A stretch of DNA of 64,000 bases from Atopsyche davidsoni (taxonomy: Eukaryota; Arthropoda; Insecta; Trichoptera; Hydrobiosidae): NCBI GenBank assembly GCA_022113835.1, contig JAILWY010000024.1, forward strand, positions 2,360,501 through 2,424,500. Direction: 5' to 3'. Made by a program: the position numbers and the translations under genes. The notes below the pieces were generated by a model, which did not search any database, was not told the DNA's origin, and was given only the letters and a program-made list of their open reading frames with translations. Positions 33,701-46,800 of the stretch are shown piece after piece. Positions within the stretch are counted from its first letter, which is position 1. Each line of letters begins with the position of its first letter.

Positions 33701-35639
33701 ACAGACCTAAGTTGTTAGGTTAGGTTTATTTTGAACAGACCAAAGATGGAAGTTTCCGATTTTTAGGTGACACGTGAATATCCATCAACGGGTAATACAA
33801 AAAGAATTTCACCAAATAAATTGTTCTCATTCATCATTCAGTCCAACGCCGTGCAAAAAAAAAATATCACCGCAACTTGACGACCTGATAACTGAAACGA
33901 AACGAGCCAAATATTCAAAAAAAACAATTCAGCCGAGCGACGAGTGCAAAAACGACGTGTCAAAATTTGATATGTATCTCGTTTGAAGTATTAAAATTTC
34001 CGTTTAAAAAGTTCGACTGAACACATACCGGGTACTACAGTTGAGTGCTTCTCGACCGCCGGCAAAATAATCAATGAGTAATCAAACATCTTTTAATACC
34101 AAAATTGATATTAAATAAAATTAGGATTTGTTAGTTAAATGAATTAATCCTACACAATATTTCATTTTTTATTTTTTGCTGGTGGTCGAGTAACAATGGT
34201 CAGAATCAAGAGCCTTTAATGCACGGGCCAGGGCAAAATTTTAGCAACAGTGCAATAATACTTATACCTTTGTTCTGAAAACTACATTATCAGAAATAAA
34301 CATTAAGCAGTTGAATTTCCTCGACCTTCAGTTTGACAGTTTTATTGACCTTGATGAAATAAGAATCAATATAAAACAAATATTACTTTTATCTATTGTA
34401 CGAAGTATTTGCATCGGCATTAAATTTTCAATCAGTTTAATTTATTTCAAAGCTGTGTTTGAAAACATTGACACACTGAAGCTAAAAAAGTTCTAGCGCA
34501 AGTGCTATGCTTGTTCAGCCCCGTCCGGTGCATTACTCGCAGATTCATGTTCAGAATCTGTCATAACAGAACACGCATTGATTTCACAAAACTTATTCTA
34601 TGATAGAGTTTTTCCTTAGCTACGGTAACAAACACGCCTCCAAATGAACTACAGCAAAAACTTACACGCAGGTGAATTATCATATCACAATGGGATTTTT
34701 TTCCTGAGTATACCACCGATCGAGAGTCAAGGATGACGGAATTAACATATTATAGAATTATTAAATTAATTACTAAATTAGTTTGATATTTTTGACAGGT
34801 GGAATTCCATTTTTTATAACACATTGTTTATAGAAATAATTTCTATCTTGGCCTTAATCTATTAGACTATTAGAAAATCCATCCACATCCACAAGCTCAC
34901 CGGGTCCTGATCCCCCAATTCAAAGACGACATGACCCATCCACTTGATGAGTTCAAAACTGGAGACTTGCAAGGATTATAACTTATCTCCGTTAAAAAAA
35001 ATAACTCGAAGAATAGCAGTCTTGAACATCTAGCTCCCGAGCGGAGATCTGACGCTCCGACCACTTCTCTACCGAGTCGTTCAACACAAAAAAAATCCCA
35101 ATGTGATAAAATAGACATTTTATGTTATTGTCGTATTTTAAGAAAATATTTAAACGTCCGTGCCATGATTTGTAACAATGAATATAATGGACCAACTTTG
35201 CGAGTATTTTAGATTATCGAAGATGTCGCTTCAGTCCAATGATGGCATCGACACTGGAAAGATGAAATAACATAAACATCACATGATTTAAGCCATTTCA
35301 CCTCTCCAGGGTTGGTAAACTTGTTAAGTGAACTTTATTTACTTAGGTGTCAGTGGTGTGTTTTGCGTACACACGCAAGCTGCTTGCACACTAACTTACA
35401 AATACTGTTGTAAGTTAACTTACTTATCAAAACAATACTTGAAAATTAATCTGCACGCAGAATATATCCAAGCGTCACTCAAATGAATTTTTCTAATAAT
35501 ATATAGCATGGGGAAAATAGAAGTGATAGAAACGCGTGTAGTAACACTATAGTCCAGCACATTTTAGCGTGTACGGATCACACACCACCATTGAAATTCA
35601 AACTAGTACTTAAAAACGTATTTAAGAAAGAAAAAAATG

Positions 35640-35772
35640 GCATATACACAAACATTCGACACAAAGCCAAATTTAATTAGTTTACCGAATCACTTATTCT
35701 AAGACATGAGTAAAAAAATGTTCGTCATCTTAAGTGATTCAATATATGTTCATATTCGAATGTGTATGTGCA
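35640..35772. repeat. Imperfect hairpin, MITE-like
   Basis: Outer arms GCATATACACAAACATTCGA and TATTCGAATGTGTATGTGCA, inner arms GAATCACTTA and TAAGTGATTC, nested around a central loop. Imperfect, probably old. Confidence 0.4.
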
Positions 35773-37446
35773 TTAATAACCCTGTGGTGAGTCGGTCACC
35801 TCGTGTTTGCTTACTTCAATAACACAACTATGGATGGCCATGACTACATGGCACTGATATTTTCAGTTTATTAAGTATTTTTATTTCAGGTTGCTGTGCT
35901 GCGTGTGCCAAAAACGTACACTGAGATCGAGATCTTCAAACATGAATTCATCTGCTGTGACACTCAAAAATAGCATTCAAACTGATGTTTCGTGGCATAC
36001 GAGCTTGTGAATCTATAGTAGTTTGCACTCAACACAACAACCACATATAAAAAAGTAATGTCAGCTGAAGAAAAAGAAATGTTATTTTGACAGTTAGCCG
36101 TGTTATGTGTATGATATTAGCATCCAAAATACTTTCAATATATATACATTGGGGCAGAGGTTGCTAAAAACTCAACAGTATGTTTTGCCAGTTACCAAAA
36201 GTTAACGCTGGTATTGTTACTGGTAATGTGATATTATTTACACGCACATCGACAACTGTCAAAGTAAAAAAGTAACACCAAACCTTTCAAGTCCTAGCTA
36301 CAGACAATGGCACTTAAAAATGGTATGTCGTTATACAGTCAACCAAGAGTCACCTAAACATGTCGCGTAAAATTAAACAGTATAACCTAAACTAAAGTAG
36401 TCCAGTGTAAAAAAACACACCTAACCTACTTGGATATGACACGCCATGAGTTTTTAAAATTAATCACAACAGTCAGCGTGAGGCATTCAAGTCTCAATGG
36501 AACTATTCTGTCTAGTTGAACATCCCGCTCGGATTCAACCGCTTCTCAACCAACACACCGTTACGGTGTATATGACTTACAAGGATGATCATAAGCCTGA
36601 ACTACATAGAAAACTCCGATATATGTAACAAATATGACATACACTGTATAAATGAAGCAATGAAATACAATATTGGTTGAGAAACAGTTGCTATATACAA
36701 AAAAAAAAAAAAAATCACTGATGTCAGTTAGTATTTCAGATATGACGTAATATTCCTCGCATTTTCCAATCAGTCCTTTTGGTATGTATTGCCTCCGGGA
36801 TATTAAATGGAGAAATCTTGGAAAAAATTGTAAAGAGATATGTAATTCTGGAAGACCAGAGGAATATGCACAGCACAGAGAAAGCAACACCAGCACATAG
36901 GGTGTTCCGAGCGCAGACAAAAACCATACAAATTATACTAACATCGTATCAGCAATGGCCCAGCCGCGTCGCTACAAAGTAAAGATAACTCTTTGAATCG
37001 CACCCTACTGACACTTAATAGATATAATGTGATGCTGTAAACGTATGCCCCAGGTCTCGTGGACATATCTAAACAGATACTTCTATGGTTTTCCAAAAAC
37101 ATACATCGGTTGGGAGCCATAATGGCATAGCAAAACTTATGTCAGCATATTTAATTGGATGTTATTGATGTTAAAATTTTCAAAGAACCTCTAAAAGCTT
37201 GACCATTGCTTCGAAATAAAAATGATTAAAAATTCTAAAATAGTATATAAATAATAAATGTATACAGGTGAACCTGAGCCAATTACAGACGTTTCATCGC
37301 ATTTGATACAAATTGTATTTTGCACAATGAATAATTTTACATTACCCTAGTAATAATCATAAGGACACCCCATTACACAAGGAGAGATGAGAAACCTTCA
37401 ATCTATTCACAAAGTACATGATTTTTAAGGTCTGGTACTGAATATA

Positions 37447-37452
37447 TTTATT
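37447..37452 (-). terminator. Hs6st: Candidate Hs6st poly-A signal
   Basis: AATAAA on the minus strand about 1.1 kb after the stop codon. One of several possible; another lies near 28.17 kb. Not decisive. Confidence 0.25.
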
Positions 37453-38569
37453 TCTTGCACTGGACAGTTTCATGTGGAAAAAATCTTAGTATTATTTGAG
37501 GTTAATTTGTATGCAGTACCGATGGGTTCGAATGTCTGTAAGAAGGTCAGAATCACCGTGCAATATGACATCTTACGCAGCGCCCCTCCGGGTCACCGCT
37601 GCGTTCTTCTCACATAATCTTAGGATCACACTTCTTCCAAGCTGCAGCTTCAGGTAAAATGGTGCATTTGCACTATTGATTTGGTTTCCAACACTACGAT
37701 ACACATTTTCGCAAGGCTGTGACTAAATTTAAATATCAAATTGCAAACAATTGCCTAAACCGAAATCATCAAATCAAATCACATTAATATTATTAATATC
37801 TGATTCACTTTGGAGGAATAGAGGTTCCGGATATTCAAGAAGATAAATTGTAACAGGAAGTTTGTTTGTAATTTAACTTTTAAAATAGTCACGCAATCGC
37901 AGGTCCAGATGCCTGTAATGTAACATGGATATCACGCGAGTTGCAGGTCGAGTCACTCAACGAAAGCGACACGAGCGCATTATATTATTCTGTTAGTATG
38001 GCGCAGTACTCCCTCTCCCCTCTCACTCATAAGCATCACTGATAATGTGCACACACGATACAGCAATGCAGTGCACGCCCTACAATGCGGGACATTGGTG
38101 AAGCACTACTTTGTTGGGGATTTCCTTCAGTTTTGTTTCAAGCCAAGTACAAGTAAAAGCTGTTATTTTTAGAAAATAATATACTTAGAAATAAATATTG
38201 TTAGAACTGTCACTCAACCTTGTATCTCTGTTTGTTTTAAATTGATGTGTCCTCAATGTTGTCGCAAAAGAGACATGAAAGTAGCTTGTAACTATTTAAA
38301 CTTTACATACTATGTAGGGTATTGTATACCATAATCAATAAGGGTTTTTTCTACTCTAAAATATATTGTTTTGAGATACAAGATTGAATCAGTGAACAAT
38401 ATCTTATTATCCAAGCTGCCTTGCAAGATACATCTCCATGTTACACTGAGCAAGCCTCGGTCCGAGAGCATATGCCGAGCTGCAACCGTTAAACACTGAA
38501 GCAAGCTCTGGTCACACGCCCGCAGGTAGCGTTACACACATAGTCTATGACACTCTGAGATAATGTTCG

Positions 38570-38714
38570 CTAGTTGGAGTGCGGCTTGTCGGTGGAGACC
38601 TCCTCGAGGTTGTTGTCCCAGTCGAACTCGGTGACGCCGTTGCGGGAAGCCACTTCGCCCAGATGCGAGAATCTCCTCTCGAAGTCTGTATCCCTTCTCT
38701 TCAGGGCTTCAAAC
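38570..38714 (-). CDS. Hs6st: Hs6st terminal coding exon
   Basis: Preceded by GTGATTCCAG. Encodes FEALKRRDTDFERRFSHLGE through the C-terminal STDKPHSN and TAG at 38572-38570. Confidence 0.93.
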
Positions 38715-41700
38715 CTGGAATCACATGATTAAATAATATTTTATAAAATTATAAGCTATAAACTTATCACCTTTTAAGGTTTTGTCAGACTGCAAAGAAA
38801 GATAATACAAACGGCAAGAGTGCTCAATTATTTTCATAATATATTCATTTGGATAGTCATAATTGGTATAAATATAAAATATTAAACTAATTCTAGCCTG
38901 TCACGGATATTTCTACATATTTATATTGCTTCAACAGAATTGAACATTATAAACTTCACTTATTACTGTATAATTTTATTTTTCTGTATTTACATTTCTA
39001 TGTTCAAAACATTTCTTTTCCACAATAATTTATGCAAATTTAAAAATAACTAAATATTTCAATCAAGGTCCAGAAATAGAAGTTATGCTACCTTGAGAAC
39101 ATAAGATGCTTAGCAAATTCGTATAACTCCATGTCAAGGGCATTGAGTCTCCGGATGCTGTCGGCCTCGTCGGGGGCGAGCCCACCGAGAGTGGTGCTGG
39201 AAACGGTAACGTTGTGCTGCGAGAAGGGCAAGGCGAAGCGCAGATTGAAGGTCTCCTCAAACACGTACTGTGCCACCTGCGAAACATTGTGAGGAATCTC
39301 ATTTAAGCCAATGTATTTTTAACATAAGTGAAACCTATCTTCATCCACACTATTTTAGGGCATGGTGGATAAAAGTGAGCACTTCAATTTGCAAATTCTA
39401 GCAATCTGATGTAAATGTGGATAGTTTGTGTTTAGCAAGTTATACTGATTAATTGCAACAATACCTCGCACTCAAGCCACTTTTACGAAAGACATTTAGT
39501 GATGTGATAGAATCACAATTGCAAAAGCATTGTGTATAATTATCAAACTCACTGCTCATTTAGTCAACTTATCTGCTCTTAAGTCAGACTTGTCAAGAGT
39601 AAAACACACCTTCTGGTACTCGGTGAGGCCAAAAAAGGCCATGGCGGCCAGATTTCTTTTGGCAGAGGCTAGCATTATGTGGTCGGTCTGTTGCGAGGGC
39701 CGCGCCGTGGAATTGTAGCAGCCCACCAGCGCCAGGTCTGCTAGCATCCTGGTCTGCCGATTGGCCGCCAGGTTGGAGCGGCACGACACAAAGTCTGCCA
39801 GAGACACCCCCCTCCACGACTCTCCCTCATAGCACGCTGGAACTTCAGCAGCTGGCAACGAAATAATTATAGGTTAAACAAAACATATAAAATCAATTAG
39901 AAAGTCTACACACAGTCGAAGTAGAATAATAATAAATTATTCCGTGTTAAAAATAGCAAGGGAAGTTTGGAAGGCGAGGATTTTGCAGTTCCATACAATA
40001 TAGTAAAGACTGTTTTCATTCCATTCAAGAGGACCATATTTATAAGTCAACACATTTTGACCATTGCAGTATTTTATTTCAAACTTGTGGTCTATTGGGA
40101 ATCAACTAATAAAAATAATGCAAGTCTAACGTACTTGTTTGCACATAACCTAAAAATAGTTTAAGCTCAAATTGGAATTGTATCGGAAGGTATCGACGTA
40201 CCTGTGGCTGTCCTTCCTTGGCACCAGTGGCGGGCCCCCTTCCAGGTGGCCCCTCGCTTCACGTGCCGGTACTCTGACAGATATCTGCAATCAAAACGCA
40301 TTTTTTAGAATCCGCAGTAAAGAACTGACTTCTCAAATTACTGAAACTAAAAACCCAGACAAAAGTGCTTTATTTCTCGCACGCATATTATTAAAAATAC
40401 CAGGAGCATGCAGCGAGGCCAGGCAATTTATTTATTAGTTACTTGATGAAGTGGTTTTCTTGTGTTTGTAACTTGGAAAATAGGAATGAGCAGTCCGGAA
40501 GATTCTTTGAAACCAGACTTCGTGGTGGTCCATGTTATAAGTTATGGAGAAAGATCTGAGAGGCAGGAACTAACATTTAGTAAGCTGTAGCTGTAGATGT
40601 ATACAGTGTGTTTTACGCATACGAGACAAAAAGAAAAAAAGTATTATCATGAATATTAGAAAGATCAACACGTCTTCATAAAGCGCAACTGCTTTATTTC
40701 AAGTTCAAAAATGTTGGCAAGTCATCAAGTATTAAAATATTCCAGGTGCATGGGATTCGTACATGTAAATAGCAGTTAATATTCTCATCCAGCTATAGGC
40801 CAGGCCACCATTTCCCCGAGGCATAGATTCAAATCCCACCTGTTGACATTATTTAAACATTTTTTTTTTTTTTAATGCTTAATGTGTGTAAAATGTAATT
40901 AAATCATATTTTAAAACCAGTAAGTCTGTAGAAGTGTTTGAATATATGCAATATGTACCAGAGAACCATAAACTGACCAATATTGATTAAGCTACAGTAG
41001 TTATTTAGTAATAACATATTTGTTTGGAATATGTTTACGTATGGAAATACCTGGAGACAGGCTCCCGCAGCAGCGTAATGTAGAAGTACCGACGGGGTGT
41101 GCGGCGACCCTCGTGCCGGTCCAGCTCTCCTCCCACGCACGAAGTCAGCTCTGTGAAATCGGCGTGCAATCCACATCTGAAAAAAAATATCAGACAGTTA
41201 TTATCACTACCAATAAATTCCAACAGAAAGCAAATACTCTTCTAGTAATTGGCGTCAATAGATTTTTGTAAGTCAAGTCATAAGAATTATTTTTATTTTC
41301 GATATCAAATCATAAAACTTTAAATATTATTTACAAATATGAACAATCTCCGTTGATATTTCCGCAAGGCTCGAAGATCATTTCATTATTTATTTGGTGT
41401 GTTAAGACTGTGTTTAAAATTCAGTGCATTTGAAAATAGCCAATGCCTGCAGGAAATGCTCCGGCAAAAGGAAGTCGTGAATGGAGACAATAGTCCATCA
41501 ATATGTAATACACCAAGTCTGGCATGTCCGTGAACAATAGAAAGTTCACTTTTCAAGGACACACAACTATTATTGGAGGCCAGGGGATCCCAAACACACA
41601 AACACATTTTTTTAATAATTAATACACAAAAAAATATCTATATTATTTATACTTAAACAATTTTATAGTTTTTAATAACATTGCAATTTTCTCCCATTAT

Positions 41701-43805
41701 TTCTAAACAATCAAGTTTTATTAAATTTTAAATGATAAACAATGGGTCAGGGTAAGGAAGACAGTCAGTTATGGGGTTAACGGTCACAATCCTCAGAGAC
41801 GAGGAGCACAGGCTAGCCGACAGGACTCAGTATTGCCATTTTAAAAATGCGCATCGGTAAATTACGATGAATATGAATATAATTGAAGAGGCCACGGTTG
41901 CCGATGGTGGCCCTCATGAATTATTCATGGCTTATGCAAATGGGAATCCCATCGGGCAACGATTCTCAAATTAAATTCTCAAGTATCTCAATTGTCATTT
42001 GGTTATAGGGGGAAGTCACTTTTACTTGAAGTCTCCGGGGCAAAAAGTGAATCGACTCCACGCTTTATTGACATTGACTCACGGGTCCAGCTTTTCCAAC
42101 GAAAAAGCAAGAAGGTTTATTTTTTATTATATTCAATTTGAATTTTCAGCCATCAGACCATTTGGGCAAGTAGATCTTGAACATAATGAATCCTTTGAAT
42201 TATCCATAATTGAAAAATCTAAATTTGTGTATATGAATAATTTAAGCTATTCTTGTAAATTACCATTTTTGTATTCAACTGATGATATTCAATTACTCAT
42301 TGCAGTTAATAAAATCTATAAGCAGACTAAAGGACTCTATAGTCTGCATATGGATTATGATAGTTCGAAAAAATAGTTACAATTTTAGTATATGAACACT
42401 AAGAAAAGTAGAATTTCATTTAAATTAAACACATAAAGACAAATCTTACAACTCCACATCACTTTTGAAAAATTGTAAACAGATTTTTCCTCACTTAACA
42501 ATGACTAAGAATATTTTTTCATATTTGTGCAGAACAATACTTGAGTGCCATGTTAAAGAATATCAAAAATTGAGCAAATCCTGTTTAAAATCAATGTTAA
42601 TATACAATACGTTTAATTTATTCCTGAACAACTAAGTCTTCTACACGTGTATGGTTAGAACCGTAGACTCGTGATGGGCTCGGTGGTCAGAACTGCATAT
42701 CACTACACAGGAAGTGTTACTTATACTAAGTGCACTCATTTTATATATTATTACATGTTGTTTTATTGGTATTCTCTAAATAAAAAAGGAGCTAAAACAC
42801 ATTACGATAATAATAAAATTTATTGTGAATAGAATACATTACCAATAGGTTATAATGACTACTATAGTACTGCAGATTACTCTACCTTCTCTTATAAATT
42901 TAAAAAATAATTTTAATCCTGAAGATAAGTGAAAAAATCTAAATATATTTTGAGCTAACATCCTTTATGGCATTGAAATGCCTTTATGAATAAGAAAGCA
43001 ATTTTGGCTTCAAAACTCCAGTACTTATAATACCAGATGGAGCTGTCAGCGTAGATAATGCACAGAGGTCAGTATCCTGATGATGCATGCGCAGTGTGAA
43101 GCGACCGTGCACCGCCACCTGAAAGGCCGCAAGCGGAATGCCAAGTGACTGGCGCCATAATTGAAGACGAGACCACTGCTTCGAGAGGAAGTCGTCCATT
43201 ACGCGTTCGCGACGTGCACTGCGATACTGCAACTCTGATTCAATCAGACATCTCCTCAATTTAAACGGCACATAATGGCACGGCTATATGGTCAATTGAA
43301 ACTATCACACGATAATTCTCTAGTCTGCATCACTCAAGGCATAACAAATAATAGATATCTAAAATCTGGTTGCGTATAATACACCCAACTCGAAACAAAT
43401 AGCAGTCTACAAAGTCTGGTGGAATGCAGTCTATACAAGCATAAAATAATTGATAAAATGAATTCCTTTGAACGTGAAATATATTTGTAGTTTTACTTTT
43501 TGAAGTATGTAATTTCCAAAATAAACAATTTTATTTAGGTCCGGTTTCAGAAATGCTGATCACCTTAATAATAGTCAAAAAGAGTGCTATTTCGCTGATT
43601 AATCTGTCAAATAAAAAAAAATTTAAATATATAATGTTGACCATTTTTGTCTCAGATACTTGAATACTATATATGAAAAAAGACAGGAAATCCTTCAGAA
43701 TAAAATAAGAGTATTTTTTTTAATTCTGATTTACTGTAAAAACAATGTGTTGAAATTATTTACAATAAATAACTGTGGTTCATTTGCAACATGCCTTGAT
43801 TATAA

Positions 43806-43848
<43 letters not shown>

Positions 43849-46800
43849 AATGCTAGCAATAGATAGAAATGTAAATTCAATTAATAATGTAATATATTAG
43901 CATAAATAACACTATTACATAAGAATTTACATCGAAAATAATTTGGAATATTTTATTTAAACATTATGCATTTTTTACTAATACCAAAAGAAAGGATGAT
44001 TATTTGAGAAAAAACTTCTAATGCAGATTTTCTATTATTTTTCTGTATTCAACAAAGTGAATGTTGAAGATGTGCCAATCCGGACACAGTTGTAATTGCA
44101 TTTAGTGCTCACTACTGCTTGCCTACTCGCTTATTTTCACAGTGTAGGAATACTGACAGAGTCCACAGATTATCTGAGTTTGGATGTCTCACGCTTGTAA
44201 GATAAAAAAAACTGCTAGTTTTTACTTTTAGCTTTTGGCTTTTTAGCCCATGAGCAATCAAAGATCGATAGATCCACAACGACCTTGATGAATTATTTAA
44301 AAGCATTCAAACCGGTGAAGTCGTTAATAAAATCAACGAGCAAAACACTTATGAGATAAATTTGCGAGATTTACTGAGGTGATTTCGGACAGATAATTAT
44401 GAAGAAAACTTGCGAGTCCACATACATAATTCATAAGAAACTAACGTGTGGTTTGCCAAACACGCTAATGGAAAAGATACACGTGACGGGCACATGCCAC
44501 ATATTCAGCGCCGCAGACCTGAGCAAACATTTACAAAAAAATATATATTCTTTTGGTAAATATTTAACATCTTTGTGCAAGTTGTAAGTGAAGCAAGCAC
44601 AACTCAATTAGATGAGTTTGGAATTCACTTGCCAAAAAGTCTGACGTTGTCTATTCAAATGGTCTGTATTTTGTAGAATGAAGCGTACTGCTGAGCAGTT
44701 GTGGACTTCCAACAAAGTCGTGAAGAATTTGGGTTTGTCCAGGAAGCAGGTTGCTTGATCCCTTGAGAGAATATCGAAGGACACCCTGTGGGTAGCTTCT
44801 AGATTCTACTTGTCTCTATGCTGGATCATTGAATATTATGATTGGCCTGACAGATCACAAGCTTCTAATCTCTCTTTACTATAAGTACATATTTTTATCT
44901 GTTACTACAACTCAAATACATCTATATTATTTATTAAAACTGTCATGACATTATGCAACGGGGAAAGGTCGAGTGGCAGCATGGTCAAGTATGACTTCAA
45001 CATCTGCAAACAATGTTTACTTTCATAATTTGTATATTATTAGGATTCGTGTGTTCTTGAAAATATCATACAGCATGAGATAAATTGAATTGATACCTAT
45101 TAGTGGCAAATGATGATAATTACTAATTGTATTGTATCCCAATATAATGTACATACTTCTAGTTTAGTAAAACTATCATCTAAAATAAAACAAAAAAATA
45201 TACGTTTAAAGAGGCAAACAAGAGAGAATTAAGTAAACAACGAAAACTCACAATCTTGAATAATATATTTACAAAGATAAAAATCTGTCTAGCTTCCTCT
45301 GGCTGCAGAGTGGCAGCGGGCCAGAAAGAACAAGAGTGACTTGTATCCCCGGTGTAAACACACCACGCTCGCATGGGAGTCACAACCTCCAGTGTAAACA
45401 AGACCCGCCGACAGACGCTGGCCAAGGGTGGCCGAGTACTCACACCACCAGAGATGGACTCTTACAATAAGCAAGTAAACAATATCTTTTCAGCTTTTCA
45501 ATTTCATAGCACATTATTAACTTGTAAATTAAGTTTGTATTTATAATTTCAAACAACCTTGGAAGTATGCTCCCTGAAATATATTAATTAATAATTTTTA
45601 CAAATAAACTTACAAAGACGTGTATAATAAAAAATTGACCGTGGCAATTGAACATCACACGACACTATATTGAAAGTATCATTGTAAAGTTAGAAACTAA
45701 ATTGATTTAGATAGTAAACCTAATTTACGACAATAATCTACCTTCAACAAGGTTTTTTCGTTGGGCCAAAAAAATTATGATTGTAATCAACAATTTACTA
45801 TAAAAAATTACATTATCTTGTATTAACAGTTTAATAATTTAGTTTCCCCTGTCTCCTTATAAAATACTGAATTAATTAATTAATCATCAGTATAATCATA
45901 AATCCTCTTAAGAGTATTAATTTATTTTCAAAATTTATTTGATTATTGATAAATGAATAATTTTTTTATTCAATCACTTATTCATTCATATAATCTAATC
46001 ACATAATTAATTATTCAATTATGTATATTAAATTGAGCCCATCTCCAGCGAAGCCATACTGGATACAGAAGCTAGTGAGATAAAATTAATACTTTTTTAT
46101 ACTCCAGACGAGCAGGAGACTTTCAAGACTCGAAAATCTGAAACAGAAGTACCCTGAATGAGAAGAAAACAACAAGGAAAGACTGTGCCTGGCTTGGTAA
46201 GTCTCTGGCATTTATTTGCCCTGTATACAGGGCCATCAGAGAGTAATTTTTCATGAAGGATTTAACATAAAAATACTTATCGCTGGGCCCAGATTTGAAT
46301 CCTTTGAGTCTAGCCAGTGAATTGTGAGGTAGTTTTAAATCAAGTCTTCTTCAATGTCAGACCACAATCTATTGAGTAATCGGTGTTTACCTTATGATAA
46401 AGCAGTACGTATCTTGTGTCGTTTTAAATAGACTTAAAAAAATAGTGTGCAAAATGCTACATTTTTTCTAAGTACTCTTTCGTATGTAAAGTTTAAAAAT
46501 GTTGGCAAGTCATCAAATATGTGCGCGCATACGCTGGACGCATCCTTACAGACGCTGGAAAGGGTAAATGACTAAACAACCGTGCGATTCATTTATAGCA
46601 TTTTAAAGTTATTTTAAATAAAATGATCATAGCCAACGTGCTAATAAAAGAAGCATGTTAAATAAAGAAATACTTCGAAAGCATAAAACTAAACAAATTA
46701 TCATTTGGTAAATTTTTCGATGATTGTCTCATTGCTTGTAACAATGCATAGTGCTAAAATGCAATCTTATAATTTTAAAAGTTCACAAAAAAAACTGAGC

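Larger units (their letters stand above)
24900..38560. other. Long intergenic region between SPRYD7 and Hs6st
   Basis: About 13.6 kb, strongly AT-rich. It contains the inverted-repeat elements at 26883, 30656 and 35640, poly-A/T runs (near 26018, 28322 and 33101) and no recognised exon. Open frames such as 30837-31178 (-) and 36561-36920 (-) give hydrophobic or random translations. Part of the right side must be the Hs6st 3' UTR. Confidence 0.5.

Noticed and set aside
36561..36982. Overlapping frames on both strands, including EKIVKRYVILEDQRNMHSTE on the + strand
   Set aside because: Looks somewhat protein-like but no family could be named and no exon signals support it; could be a lost transposon piece.
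41999..42376. 125-codon + strand frame in Hs6st intron 3
   Set aside because: Starts at a TTG, has AT-driven composition and no recognised motif; expected by chance in a long intron.
45289..45474. Minus-strand patch with overlapping frames in Hs6st intron 3, first suspected to be the missing Cys-rich exon
   Set aside because: None of its frames gives the HS6ST sequence; the true exon was found at 49860-49957.
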